A stretch of 64,000 bases of DNA from a bacterium (GTDB taxonomy: Bacteria; JAGOBX01): the NCBI GenBank assembly GCA_029551925.1, contig JAKPEO010000056.1, positions 1 to 64,000 of the forward strand. Direction: 5' to 3'. Of the stretch, positions 16,348 to 25,718 are shown piece after piece; position 1 is the stretch's first letter; each line of letters begins with the position of its first letter. The position numbers and the translations under genes were made by a program. A model generated the notes under the pieces. That model was not told the DNA's origin. It saw only the letters and a list, made by a program, of their open reading frames with translations, and searched no databases.

Positions 16348-18354
16348 ATGGATAGACGATTAGATATTTTATGCGCAAATACTATTAGGGTATTATCAGC
16401 GGATGCGATAGAAAAAGCGAATTCTGGTCATCCGGGCTTGCCGCTTGGCGCTGTTGATTTTGCCTATATTTTATGGCTGAAATTTTTGAGACATTATAAT
16501 AAAGAACCTAAATGGCTAAATCGCGATAGATTTGTGTTGTCTGCTGGGCACGGGTCAATGCTTTTGTATTCGCTGCTTCATTTATTTGATTATCCGATGC
16601 CGCTTGACGAAATAAAAAAATTTCGGCAGATAGGCAGTTTAACGCCTGGACATCCGGAATACGGCCATACTATCGGCGTAGAAACTACGACAGGACCGTT
16701 AGGTCAAGGTTTTGCAAATGCCGTAGGTATGGCAATAGCTGAAAAAATGATGCAAGCGCGATTAAATAAATTTGGCAAAGAAATTATTAATCATAAAATA
16801 TTTGTTCTTGCTGGCGACGGCTGTATAATGGAAGGTATTACAAGCGAAGCCGCGTCATTTGCCGGGCATTTGTGTTTGAATAATTTGATTGTTGTTTATG
16901 ACGATAATAATATTACAATTGAAGGAAATACTAATATAACATTTAGCGAAGATGTATGTAAAAAATTTGAAGCGATGGGCTGGGATACTTATTCTATTGA
17001 TGGGCATAATTTTGACGAAATAGAACAGACATTTGAAAAAGTTTTGAAAAATCAAGAAAAACCAGTATTAATAAAGGCAAAAACAATAATAGGTAAAGGC
17101 GCGCCGACAAAAAATAATCATTGCGATGTTCACGGTTCGCCGTTAGGCAAAGAAGAATTGCGAAGATTAAAAGAAAATTTGGGATTTAATCCGGACGAAT
17201 ATTTTGCGATTTCGCAAGAAGTTTATGATGTTTTCAAAAAGAGAAATGAATATTTAGAAAAACAATATAAAGAATGGCAAAAAGAATTTGAAGAATTGTA
17301 TCATAATAACAGCGAATTTCGGAGAGTTTATGATTTATATTTTAATAATGAAATCAAATTAGAAAATTTAAAAGAAGATTTGTATAAATTATTTGAAAAA
17401 GATAAAAGTATCGCTACGCGCGCAGCGAGCGGAAAAATAATGAATTTTATTTCTGAACAAATACCTGCGCTTATCGGCGGCTCTGCTGATTTAGGCACTT
17501 CGACAAAGACGATATTAGATAAATATCCGTTTATTGAAAAAAATAAATTTGACGGCAGGAATTTTCATTTCGGAGTGCGCGAGCATTCAATGGCTGCAAT
17601 TTGCAATGGTATCGCATTATACGGCGGTTTTATTCCATATTGCTCGTCATTTTTTGTATTTACTGATTATTTGAGACCAGCGCTTCGTTTATCTGCGTTA
17701 ATGAAATTGCAAGTGATTTATATTATGACTCACGATTCTATTTTTGTTGGCGAAGACGGACCTACGCATCAGCCGATAGAACAAGCGATGTGCTGCAGAA
17801 TGATTCCTAATTTATTAGTATTCAGACCGGCTGATGCTATTGAGACAGTAGATGTTTGGCTTAAAGCATTAGCTGAAAAAAATAGACCGTCATTGGTATT
17901 ATTAACTCGTCAAAATTTACCGATTATAGATAGAAAAAAATATAATCAATCGGAAGCGGCAAAAGGCGGGTATATAATAAAAAAAGAAAAGTCATCAGAA
18001 AAATTAGATATGATAATAATTGCTACTGGTTCGGAAATAAGTATTTCGCTTGACGCGGCAGAAAAATTGGAAGAAGAAGGTTATAGTATTCGCGTAGTGA
18101 GTATGCCGTGTTTTAAAATTTTTGACGAGCAATCAGAAGATTATAAAAATCATGTGTTGCCGAAGGATTGTAAAATGCGTATTGCTGTTGAAGCGGGCAT
18201 TTCAAGCGGTTGGGAGCGCTATGTATTTGATAGAAACAATGTAATTGCAATTGACGAATTCGGTATTAGCGGTCCTGCTGATCAATTAGCAATTAAATTT
18301 GGTTTCACTTCGGAAAATATAATAAAAAAAATAAAAAAAAAATTGACATCATAA
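16348..18354 (+). CDS. tkt: Transketolase, full length
   Basis: Thiamine-diphosphate enzyme transferring two-carbon units between pentose and other sugar phosphates in the non-oxidative pentose phosphate pathway. The 668-residue chain contains all three domains. N-terminal ThDP-binding parts are SGHPGLPLGAVDFAYILW, TTTGPLGQGFANAVGMA and the GDGCIMEG metal/diphosphate motif. The pyrimidine-binding domain carries FGVREHSMAAICNGIALYGG with the catalytic Glu, and THDSIFVGEDGPTHQPIEQ. A C-terminal transketolase domain follows. Length matches single-chain bacterial enzymes. It is separate from the half-sized paralogue at 29239. Confidence 0.96.
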   Translation: MDRRLDILCANTIRVLSADAIEKANSGHPGLPLGAVDFAYILWLKFLRHYNKEPKWLNRDRFVLSAGHGSMLLYSLLHLFDYPMPLDEIKKFRQIGSLTPGHPEYGHTIGVETTTGPLGQGFANAVGMAIAEKMMQARLNKFGKEIINHKIFVLAGDGCIMEGITSEAASFAGHLCLNNLIVVYDDNNITIEGNTNITFSEDVCKKFEAMGWDTYSIDGHNFDEIEQTFEKVLKNQEKPVLIKAKTIIGKGAPTKNNHCDVHGSPLGKEELRRLKENLGFNPDEYFAISQEVYDVFKKRNEYLEKQYKEWQKEFEELYHNNSEFRRVYDLYFNNEIKLENLKEDLYKLFEKDKSIATRAASGKIMNFISEQIPALIGGSADLGTSTKTILDKYPFIEKNKFDGRNFHFGVREHSMAAICNGIALYGGFIPYCSSFFVFTDYLRPALRLSALMKLQVIYIMTHDSIFVGEDGPTHQPIEQAMCCRMIPNLLVFRPADAIETVDVWLKALAEKNRPSLVLLTRQNLPIIDRKKYNQSEAAKGGYIIKKEKSSEKLDMIIIATGSEISISLDAAEKLEEEGYSIRVVSMPCFKIFDEQSEDYKNHVLPKDCKMRIAVEAGISSGWERYVFDRNNVIAIDEFGISGPADQLAIKFGFTSENIIKKIKKKLTS

Positions 18355-18402
18355 TAAAAAAAAAGTAAAATTTTGTAAATTTTTTTGGAGTTATATAATC
18401 AA

Positions 18403-19677
18403 ATGGCGCGGATATATTTTTTAAGTGATGATTCAGCGGAAATAGATAAAGTTTTAGCTGGGTTGGAGTTGAAATACAATGTAGAAGTATTCAAACAACT
18501 CAATGAATTAATTGCAGAAATTGCCAAGCAGATACCTGATGTTTTAATATTAGACCATCAGTTCAAGCAAATAAATATTATTCAATTAGTGGAGAAATTA
18601 AAAGAAAAAGAGATATTTAAAAATATACCGATTATTATATTGACTACGCCTGAAAGCAGAAATGAAATTGTTAATTGCATAAAATTAGGAGTTAAAGATT
18701 TTTTAATCAAGCCGTATTTGACGAGTATATTATTGCAAAAGATAAAAAGTTTGATTACTCCTGAAACTTTGACTACTGGCGTAGCGCGAACAGCGCAATC
18801 AGGGACATTGAATGTCGTAGCAGAAGAAAAACGGAAAAAATTAATATTAGCGGAATTAGAAAATCTGCCTGCGTTTCCATTGATAGTGCAAAAGGTTATT
18901 CAAATAGCGAGCGACAGACATTCATCAGCTTCGGATTTTGAAAATGTAGTGAATAAAGACCAGACGCTTACAGCTAAAATGTTAAAAATGGCGAATTCAC
19001 CATTTTATAATTTACAGCGTGAAATAGTGCTTATTCGCGATGCGGTTGTTACGCTTGGCTATAATACTGTTAAGTCAATAGCGTTTGCCGCAGGTACAGG
19101 CGAGATATTTCAAAAAAATTTGCCGCAATATGGTTTGGCGCCGGGCGGCTTGTGGAAACATTCGTTGGGCTGCGCAATTGCGGCAAGAACAATAGCAAAA
19201 GAATTTAATTATGACGATGATATGTCAGAAGAATTATTCGTCTGCGGATTATTACACGATATAGGCAAACTTGTTTTAGGCAAATTTATTTCGCGCGACG
19301 ATCAAGTTTATCTTGCGCCTGAAACCGGGATAAATAATATATGTCAGTTAGAAAAAAAACTTACCGGCTTTGACCATTCGGAATTAGGCGAGAAAATTGC
19401 TGAAAATTGGAAATTACCGGATGTAATCAAACAAGCGGCAAAATATCATCATATTCCAGACGAAGCAAGCGGTCATTCGCGCGATGTTACTATTGTTACT
19501 TTTGCTAATTATATCTGCAATTATTTAAAAATTGGTTATAGTAAAAAAAATAATTTTGAAGCGAAATTGATGGACAGCGTTCGCAGAAATCTTGATTTGA
19601 ATGATGAATTGATAAAGAAAATAATAGAAAAAGTTTCTGAAAATTTACAAGAAATTGATAAAATAGCGGGTTATTAA
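18403..19677 (+). CDS. Response regulator with HDOD output domain
   Basis: About 424 residues. The N-terminal receiver (about 1-120) has the phospho-acceptor Asp51 in VLILDHQF and a Lys in FLIKPYL. The first acidic pair (SDDS) is present. A linker leads to an HDOD domain (about 145-360): LPAFPLIVQKVIQIASD, TLTAKMLKMANSPFYN, and the degenerate HD core HSLGCAIAARTIA and LLHDIGKLVLG. HDOD proteins generally act in signalling rather than as phosphohydrolases, although this copy keeps an H..HD..D-like pattern. The ATG at 18403 is chosen because GGAG at 18387-18390 lies 12 bases upstream; an in-frame TTG at 18385 is unlikely. A GAF protein follows 4 bases after the stop. Confidence 0.9.
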   Translation: MARIYFLSDDSAEIDKVLAGLELKYNVEVFKQLNELIAEIAKQIPDVLILDHQFKQINIIQLVEKLKEKEIFKNIPIIILTTPESRNEIVNCIKLGVKDFLIKPYLTSILLQKIKSLITPETLTTGVARTAQSGTLNVVAEEKRKKLILAELENLPAFPLIVQKVIQIASDRHSSASDFENVVNKDQTLTAKMLKMANSPFYNLQREIVLIRDAVVTLGYNTVKSIAFAAGTGEIFQKNLPQYGLAPGGLWKHSLGCAIAARTIAKEFNYDDDMSEELFVCGLLHDIGKLVLGKFISRDDQVYLAPETGINNICQLEKKLTGFDHSELGEKIAENWKLPDVIKQAAKYHHIPDEASGHSRDVTIVTFANYICNYLKIGYSKKNNFEAKLMDSVRRNLDLNDELIKKIIEKVSENLQEIDKIAGY

Positions 19678-19681
19678 ATTT

Positions 19682-20767
19682 ATGTTGATTACAGAATTAG
19701 ATAGTTTTTATATTGATAATGTTAATAATTTAATGTATAAATCTGCTACTCCGGAAGAATTATACAAAAAATTAGACGAATTTTTTATAAATGAATTTGA
19801 TACATATTTTTATTCAGTGCTGTTGTTAGATGATAATGACAATAATTTTTATGTTGAACATTCTTGTATGCCTGGGCTGCAGCGATTAAAAAATAAATTA
19901 TTGCCGTTATTTGAAAATAAGATATTGCGTCGGCTTTACGGGTTCGGCACATTAAAAGATTTTATTCCCGGCGAGAATTCATATATATCGATAGGCGGCG
20001 AATATGTTGAACTTAATAATGCTATGACTATTGAATATAACAGCAGATTGATTGGCTTTTTTTTATTGCACGATAAAGGGTTATACGAGACAGAATATTC
20101 AGAAAAATTCAAATATTTATTAAAGCAATTAGCAAATGCGATTGTTATATTCAAGCGTTTGGAAGCTGAACGTTATTTGAATTTTACTTATTTATCGAAT
20201 TTGAAGATTATGAAATTTCTCAATAGTCTTCTTAAAGAAAATTCTATTGAAGCGATATTTTATCGGATTTTAAATGATATTTATGAATTAACAGAAGCAG
20301 AAGCCGGCTGTGTTGCGCTGTTTAATGAAGAAGAATGGATAACACCTGCGGAATTAGGTATGAATATTAATATCCTGCACGCATTGAAATTTAGAGACGG
20401 TATGAATTTGTTAGAGTTTGCTCAACAAGTGCAACAGATATATAATATCGAAGCGCCGCAGATAAGTGAACAATTGGATTTATCGCAACTTAAAGTGAAT
20501 ATTAAGTCGATACTTATAGCACCAATTATAATAAACGGCGAATGCAATAATTTTGTAGTGATTGTTAATTATCATAAATTTTTAGATGAAAATACTATAT
20601 TGTATATCCAAAAGATTACTGAAATCGCGGCAACAGCAATACAGAATTATGATATTTCGAATGATGCCGATTTGTCATTCCCAGAAAAAGAAGCAAAATT
20701 AAATAATTTACGCGATAAATTTATCATTACATTAGAGACCTTGCTTGACCAGATAGAAATAAATTAA
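19682..20767 (+). CDS. Soluble GAF-domain sensor protein
   Basis: A 361-residue cytoplasmic protein with no membrane segment. Two regions fit GAF-like sensor folds. About 1-160 contains YFYSVLLLDDNDNNFYVEHS and TIEYNSRLIGFFLLHDKGLYE; about 170-325 contains LNDIYELTEAEAGCVALFN and IKSILIAPIIINGECNNFVVIVN, with an LDENTILYIQKITEIAATAIQN closing helix. No kinase, cyclase or HTH output domain is present, so it may pass a signal to a partner by contact. The receiver-HDOD gene lies 4 bases upstream and the small DUF3006 gene 20 bases downstream, suggesting a signalling operon. The ligand is unknown. Confidence 0.78.
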   Translation: MLITELDSFYIDNVNNLMYKSATPEELYKKLDEFFINEFDTYFYSVLLLDDNDNNFYVEHSCMPGLQRLKNKLLPLFENKILRRLYGFGTLKDFIPGENSYISIGGEYVELNNAMTIEYNSRLIGFFLLHDKGLYETEYSEKFKYLLKQLANAIVIFKRLEAERYLNFTYLSNLKIMKFLNSLLKENSIEAIFYRILNDIYELTEAEAGCVALFNEEEWITPAELGMNINILHALKFRDGMNLLEFAQQVQQIYNIEAPQISEQLDLSQLKVNIKSILIAPIIINGECNNFVVIVNYHKFLDENTILYIQKITEIAATAIQNYDISNDADLSFPEKEAKLNNLRDKFIITLETLLDQIEIN

Positions 20768-20787
20768 AAAAAGGGGGAGCGGGTTTT

Positions 20788-21012
20788 ATGGAAAAGAAAA
20801 TTCAAGTTGTAGTCGATAGGATTGAAAATGATATTGCTGTGCTTGAATTGCCAGATTTAGATATTATTGAAATCCACAAAAAACATTTACCAGCCAAAGT
20901 TCGTGAAGGCAATGTCATAGATGTTATTTTTAGGATTAATAAAGAAGAAGAAGAAAAAAGATTAAAAGAAGTAAGCGAATTGCAAAAGGAATTATTAAAT
21001 CGAAATTTATAA
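20788..21012 (+). CDS. DUF3006-type small protein
   Basis: A 74-residue protein matching the DUF3006 pattern: an N-terminal VVDRIENDIAVLELPD, a central strand-rich part with LPAKVREGNVIDV, and a charged C-terminal helix with RLKEVSELQKELLNR. The family is widespread in Gram-positive and other bacteria and its function is not established. A GGGGGAG sequence lies just before the start. It closes the run that begins with the receiver-HDOD gene. A 76-base AT-rich gap separates it from the next gene. Confidence 0.8.
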   Translation: MEKKIQVVVDRIENDIAVLELPDLDIIEIHKKHLPAKVREGNVIDVIFRINKEEEEKRLKEVSELQKELLNRNL

Positions 21013-21088
21013 TTTTTTTATTTTTTCTTTTAACAGCCCTTCAATTAATTTTTGAAAATAAACTAATTGCTATTATTCTATTTGCTTT

Positions 21089-21916
21089 ATGGAAAAATTA
21101 ATCTGGTCGCGTTCTAAAAATAAAATTCTTAATGATTGTTTTAGAAAATATTATTATCAATATATTTCCCAAAACGAAGCGACAGAATTTCAAACATTGA
21201 AAAAATTAAAGTCCAGATATTTTTTTAAAATGATTGTTTTGAAAAATTCTATTTTTAATATGATAACAGATTATTTATATGGTTTTGATATTGCCCTTGA
21301 AAATTATTTGGATACAGCTTATAAAGAGTTATCTATCGCTATTCGGACAGATTCTTTTTTATTTGAAAAATATTATAATTTAAATAATAAAATTGATTTT
21401 TTGGCGTTTTCGGTGGAATTGGCAAACAATTTGAAAAATTTTTATAATTCGGAGATTTTTAAAATTGTAAAATCTAAACAATTGAAAGATGTGATTATTC
21501 CAACATTAGAAGAAGACATCGGACAATTTGATTTTTTGGATTATACTATTTTTTTTATGCCTGACTTGATTGTAGATAATGAAACCAGCAAATTAATAAT
21601 AAATTTTTTTTATGATATTACCCGCGAAAATTTTGACGATTATTTGGCATGGACAATGGCATTATCTTATTTATTTGTGCGAGCGTATAATATTGCCGAA
21701 TTTGAAAAATTGGTTTTTATTAATTATTCGCTGCGCGATAATATATTTAAACAAGCGAATTATAATGAACGGCAAATTTCTAAAAAAATCGATGAATTGA
21801 AAAAATCTATTATTCTGATGCAGAAATTTCAAAACGAAACAGATATTGAAAAATTTTATAAAACAAATAATAATGAAATTTGTAAATTTTGTAATTTTCA
21901 AAAATTGTGTTTTTAA
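21089..21916 (+). CDS. Degenerate PD-(D/E)XK nuclease-like protein with cysteine cluster
   Basis: A 275-residue protein with the layout of RecB/Cas4-like nucleases that carry an iron-sulfur cluster. The N-terminus WSRSKNKILNDCFRKYYYQY has the typical first Cys, and the C-terminus CKFCNFQKLCF has three closely spaced cysteines, giving four possible [4Fe-4S] ligands. In the nuclease core, PDLIVDN could supply the first acidic residue, but the strand that should end in D/E-x-K reads LIINFFYD with no Lys. The catalytic site therefore looks broken. It may be a DNA-binding or structural relative. It is 15 bases upstream of an SDR gene, with no other repair gene nearby. Confidence 0.65.
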   Translation: MEKLIWSRSKNKILNDCFRKYYYQYISQNEATEFQTLKKLKSRYFFKMIVLKNSIFNMITDYLYGFDIALENYLDTAYKELSIAIRTDSFLFEKYYNLNNKIDFLAFSVELANNLKNFYNSEIFKIVKSKQLKDVIIPTLEEDIGQFDFLDYTIFFMPDLIVDNETSKLIINFFYDITRENFDDYLAWTMALSYLFVRAYNIAEFEKLVFINYSLRDNIFKQANYNERQISKKIDELKKSIILMQKFQNETDIEKFYKTNNNEICKFCNFQKLCF

Positions 21917-21931
21917 TTTTTAATAGTTTTT

Positions 21932-22750
21932 ATGAAAAAAAATATATTGGTTACAGGTATTAGTTCGGAATTACTTACTAAATTATGTTTGAAAATTAAT
22001 CAAGATGAATATCGGATTTTTGGCGTTAGCAGAACAAAAAATAAAATTGAGAGGTTGGAATATGCTTGTTTATTAAACGGAGATTTAACCGCTGAAAATT
22101 TTGTAAATAAAATCTTTTCCGGAAATAAATTTGATATGGTAATACACGGTGCAGCGCTAACGCATTCATTTGATGCGGAAAAATATTTTGAAATAAATTA
22201 TAGAGCGACAAAGACGATTGTTGACGCTGTAAAAAAATATCAGGAAGATTGCATATTTATATTTATCAGTTCGCGCACCGCAGGTTATAAAAGCGGCGCT
22301 TATGGTAAATCCAAAATTTTAGCTGAAGAATATATTATAAAGAATTTAGAAAATTGGCTGATATTTAGACCGTCAGAAATTTTTGGCGGCTTGAAAAATG
22401 AAGGGATAAATAAATTGTTAAATGACGCGAGCAATAAAAAGATTTTGTTTTGTCCTGCAAATTTAAAAGCAAAATTATATCCGATTAGTATTGATTACGC
22501 AGCAGATTTGATGTTTGATGATATTTTTAATAAAAAAAATAGAAATAAAATTATTACGATAAAAGGCGCAGACGGCTGGACATATATAGAATATGCAAAA
22601 AAAATTAGCAAAGAAAAAAATAATAAAATATTTATTATGCCGATACCAAAAATTTTGATGTATATCCTGAAATATTTTCTTATTATATTTCGGATAAAAA
22701 AAATTATAGCGCCTGACCAGATTGATAGATTATATGCTGAAAAAAATTAA
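21932..22750 (+). CDS. NAD(P)-dependent sugar epimerase/dehydratase-like protein (extended SDR)
   Basis: A 272-residue short-chain dehydrogenase/reductase. The N-terminal nucleotide-binding turn reads ILVTGISSELLTKL, so the usual second and third glycines of GxxGxxG are not kept and cofactor binding may be altered. The fold is otherwise clear: NGDLT, VIHGAALTH, FIFISSRTAGY, and the catalytic pair in AYGKSKILAEE (YxxxK). The C-terminal part has a hydrophobic stretch (IPKILMYILKYFLIIF) that could associate with the membrane. Its 3' end overlaps the start of the YfhO-like gene, suggesting a joint role in a lipid-linked glycan. Confidence 0.82.
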   Translation: MKKNILVTGISSELLTKLCLKINQDEYRIFGVSRTKNKIERLEYACLLNGDLTAENFVNKIFSGNKFDMVIHGAALTHSFDAEKYFEINYRATKTIVDAVKKYQEDCIFIFISSRTAGYKSGAYGKSKILAEEYIIKNLENWLIFRPSEIFGGLKNEGINKLLNDASNKKILFCPANLKAKLYPISIDYAADLMFDDIFNKKNRNKIITIKGADGWTYIEYAKKISKEKNNKIFIMPIPKILMYILKYFLIIFRIKKIIAPDQIDRLYAEKN

Positions 22751-25055
22751 AACAGAAATAATATTATTTTTTTTTATAGTAGTTTTTATTATTTTTAGAT
22801 TATACGCTTTGCTTAATGACGATGTAATATATCAAGGTATTAGTTGGCTGACTTGTAATTATCAATCTGATTTTCCGCTGTGGAATTATAATCTTATTGC
22901 TGGATTTTCAAATATTGCTTCAATTTCAATGATGACATTTCATCCGCTTGTTTTGTTGGTCAGATTTGGAATTTTCACACCTGAAAATTTTTTTGTTTTT
23001 TTGATGGCGCTTTATTTATTTTTAGCGTTTGCCGGAATGTATTTTTGGATTTTTCAAAAAACAGAGAATAGATATTCGGCAATTATTTCAGCAATACTTT
23101 TTACATTTGGTGGTTTTACTGCAAATTGTGTTTTTAAAGGGCATTATATGCTTTTGGGCAGTTATTGTTTTTATCCGTTTATTTTTTTGTTGTGCGATAA
23201 ATTACTGCAAAAAAATGAAAAGATTTTTAGATTTGATTTTGCAGAATTATTTTTTATATTAATTTTTTCATTGCAGATTTTAGCAGGGCATCCGCAGCAG
23301 GTATACTATCAAGTTATTGTTTTATTTCCATATATTTTATTTGCAAATAAAAATAATGTTAAATTAAAAATATTTATAAGTTTGAAGGTGTTTTTACTGT
23401 GTTTGTTTTCAGCGGCGCTTTGCGCAGCGCAATTATTGCCGACTTATAATTTTTCAAAAGAAGCGGCGCGGCCGATTGGCGCGGCTATTGAGATAGCGCA
23501 GCAATATTCTACATCGTTAAATCATCTAATACAAATTATTTTTCCGTTTTTTTGGGGCCGCAGCGCAACTAATAATTTTTTTCTTGCGAGTTTTGAAGAT
23601 TATTCGCAATATTTAGGGATTTGTTCTGTGATTTTGTTGGTAATAGCGATTATTTTATTTTTTAAAAATAAATTTTCTGTTGAACTTTGGTTTTGGTTTG
23701 CGATTTTTATTATTTCTTTTTTATTGGCATTAGGTCAGTATTTTTCGTTGTTTGAAATATTTTATAATTGTCTGCCTGCTTTTAAAATGTTTCGCGGGCC
23801 GATAAGATTATTTTCTATTAATCTATTCGCTTTGTCTGTTATTATTGGTTTTGTAATAAAATTTTTGATTGATGTTCGAAAAGATAATGTAATTATTACG
23901 ATACTGATTTTTTTTGTTTTTTTAACTTTGATATTGTTGATTTTTTGCAGACCGTTAATTGAATATTTTTCACAGATAAATTCTAATTCGAGTTTTATAA
24001 AAAATCTTAATGCCGCATTGAATACCGAAAAAATGCATATAATGATTAATGCAATGAAGAGTCAATTGTTTATTGCCCTGCTATTTGAATTAATGCTGTT
24101 GATATTTTTAAAATTTCAATTAAAGCTTTTAGTTAATGCGATAGTAATAATATTTTTGGCTGAGTTTCTTTTTTTCTTTAACAGCGTATTGCCTGAAAAA
24201 AAGAGAATAGAATATTTCAAACCGAATATTAATTCTGCTGTGTATAAATATATTTTATCTGATACAGATTTTTTTCGGATAAAATATTATGAGAATCAAT
24301 TGAATATCAATAAAAATTTGTATATTCATAATTTGAGAAATATAGACGGTTATACTAATATTATTCCATTAAATACTGCATTATTGGAATGTTATATAAA
24401 TGAAAAAGACGAAATTAATAAAATTATAAAAAGCAATAGAATATTTATTGAAAATATAGACAGTTATAAATTTAGTTTAACAAATGTGAAGTATCTGGTA
24501 TCATCGCAAAAACTTGACAATTTAAAAAATTGGGAATTTATTTTATCTGACAATGTAGAATATCTTTATAAAAATAAATGTTTTTTACCTGTTTTTTTTG
24601 CTGTGCGGCAGATAATAGTTCAACCCAAAAGTGATTATGATTTTTCTGAATTAGATAAAATAAATAATTATTATGACACAGCATTAGTATATATTCCACA
24701 GAATATAGAAATCCAAAAAGAATACAATTCAGAAAATTCAAAAATTTTGGAATTGAAATATTTAAAAGATGAAATTTATTTGAAAATACGGGCGGATAGT
24801 CCGCAATTTATTGCGTCATTAGAACCATTTGATAAAGATTGGCAACTGTATGTAAATGGTGAAAATAAGGAAATTTATAGAACAAATCTTTTTTTTAAAG
24901 GATTTTTTATTAATGCCGGCGATAATGAAATTATATTAAAATATCAGCCAAATATATTTAAAATTGGTTTTGTTATTAGTTTTTTTGCGTTATGCATTAT
25001 TTTAATTTTTATTTTTTTTAGGATAAAAAATATATATGCAAAAAATAAGTCTTGA
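22734..25055 (+). CDS. YfhO-like polytopic membrane protein
   Basis: About 773 residues with a dozen or more strongly hydrophobic segments over the first 480 residues, followed by a mostly soluble beta-rich domain and one last membrane segment (about 745-768). The start resembles YfhO/GT-C family proteins: NDDVIYQGISW, PLWNYNLIAGFSNIAS, MMTFHPL, and an acidic loop. A periplasmic C-terminal domain with SLEPFDKDWQLYVNGENK is also typical of this family. Members are linked to glycosylation of envelope polymers with lipid-linked sugar donors. The ATG at 22734 lies within the end of the SDR gene; an in-frame TTG at 22722 is less likely. Confidence 0.82.
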   Translation: MLKKIKTEIILFFFIVVFIIFRLYALLNDDVIYQGISWLTCNYQSDFPLWNYNLIAGFSNIASISMMTFHPLVLLVRFGIFTPENFFVFLMALYLFLAFAGMYFWIFQKTENRYSAIISAILFTFGGFTANCVFKGHYMLLGSYCFYPFIFLLCDKLLQKNEKIFRFDFAELFFILIFSLQILAGHPQQVYYQVIVLFPYILFANKNNVKLKIFISLKVFLLCLFSAALCAAQLLPTYNFSKEAARPIGAAIEIAQQYSTSLNHLIQIIFPFFWGRSATNNFFLASFEDYSQYLGICSVILLVIAIILFFKNKFSVELWFWFAIFIISFLLALGQYFSLFEIFYNCLPAFKMFRGPIRLFSINLFALSVIIGFVIKFLIDVRKDNVIITILIFFVFLTLILLIFCRPLIEYFSQINSNSSFIKNLNAALNTEKMHIMINAMKSQLFIALLFELMLLIFLKFQLKLLVNAIVIIFLAEFLFFFNSVLPEKKRIEYFKPNINSAVYKYILSDTDFFRIKYYENQLNINKNLYIHNLRNIDGYTNIIPLNTALLECYINEKDEINKIIKSNRIFIENIDSYKFSLTNVKYLVSSQKLDNLKNWEFILSDNVEYLYKNKCFLPVFFAVRQIIVQPKSDYDFSELDKINNYYDTALVYIPQNIEIQKEYNSENSKILELKYLKDEIYLKIRADSPQFIASLEPFDKDWQLYVNGENKEIYRTNLFFKGFFINAGDNEIILKYQPNIFKIGFVISFFALCIILIFIFFRIKNIYAKNKS

Positions 25056-25064
25056 AAAAGGATT

Positions 25065-25356
25065 GTGAATATAATAAAATATAAAAACTATGAAAAAATC
25101 AAAGACGGCGCAAAAAGCATGGAGGATAGAATATTTATAACAGGGGTAAGTCAGATTACGCTCGATAGTATAACAAACGGATTTAATATAGCGATGAATA
25201 TCACATTAGAACCGGAATTTAATTCGATGCCCGAAAACGCAGAAACAGATAGAATGCTGCCGCGCGGCAAAGGAATTATCGCAAGAAAAATATTTGCGCA
25301 AATATGTAATGGTCATAGTTAGCGCTGAAATCGTAAAAGTCGAAGAAGTAAAATAA
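25065..25356 (+). pseudogene. Remnant of an AAA-ATPase-like (PF09820/DUF1703) gene
   Basis: The 85-codon frame 25065-25322 has no convincing start or ribosome-binding site. It contains DRIFITGVSQITLDSITNG and FNIAMNITLEPEFNSM, which match, from memory, an internal conserved block of AAA-ATPase-like proteins of the DUF1703 group. In intact proteins this block sits in the middle of a chain of about 500 residues. The rest is missing, and a different sequence follows (MLPRGKGIIARKIFAQIC). A second frame from 25309 to 25356 (VIVSAEIVKVEEVK) continues protein-like sequence, suggesting a frameshift at about 25305. I take it as a decayed, probably horizontally acquired gene. Confidence 0.6.
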
Positions 25357-25437
25357 ATAATTTAATTAATTAAAATACTTAATTTTTTATTTATTTTAAT
25401 ATATACTAATTAAAAAAATAGAAAAGGAGGTAGAAAA

Positions 25438-25707
25438 ATGAAAAGTGTGATTATTGAAAAAAAATCTGATGATGAATTAAAGAAAATAGGTGTTTTAAAT
25501 TGGGGTATATGGACAAAAGAAAAATCTATATTTGATTGGTATTATGACAGCGATGAGCAGTGTTATATATTAGATGGCCGCGTGATTGTTCATACTGCGG
25601 AAGGCGATTATGAAATAAAAAGAGGCGATTTTGTGACTTTCAAAAAAGGATTAAAATGCAAGTGGGAAATTTTAGAGGATATACGAAAACATTATAATTT
25701 TGTTTGA
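25438..25707 (+). CDS. Small cupin-domain protein
   Basis: An 89-residue single-domain cupin of the EutQ/DUF861-like type. Cupin motif 1 is weak (DWYYDSDEQCYILDGRVIVH) and motif 2 reads EIKRGDFVTFKKGLKCKWEI. The usual metal-binding His residues are mostly absent, so it may be a non-catalytic or metal-poor member. It has the strongest ribosome-binding site in this part of the window, AAGGAGGT at 25424-25431, six bases before the ATG, suggesting high expression. A weak TATACT at 25402-25407 could be its -10 box. The MCE gene follows immediately and probably shares its transcript. Confidence 0.82.
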   Translation: MKSVIIEKKSDDELKKIGVLNWGIWTKEKSIFDWYYDSDEQCYILDGRVIVHTAEGDYEIKRGDFVTFKKGLKCKWEILEDIRKHYNFV

Positions 25708-25718
25708 TTGAAATAATT

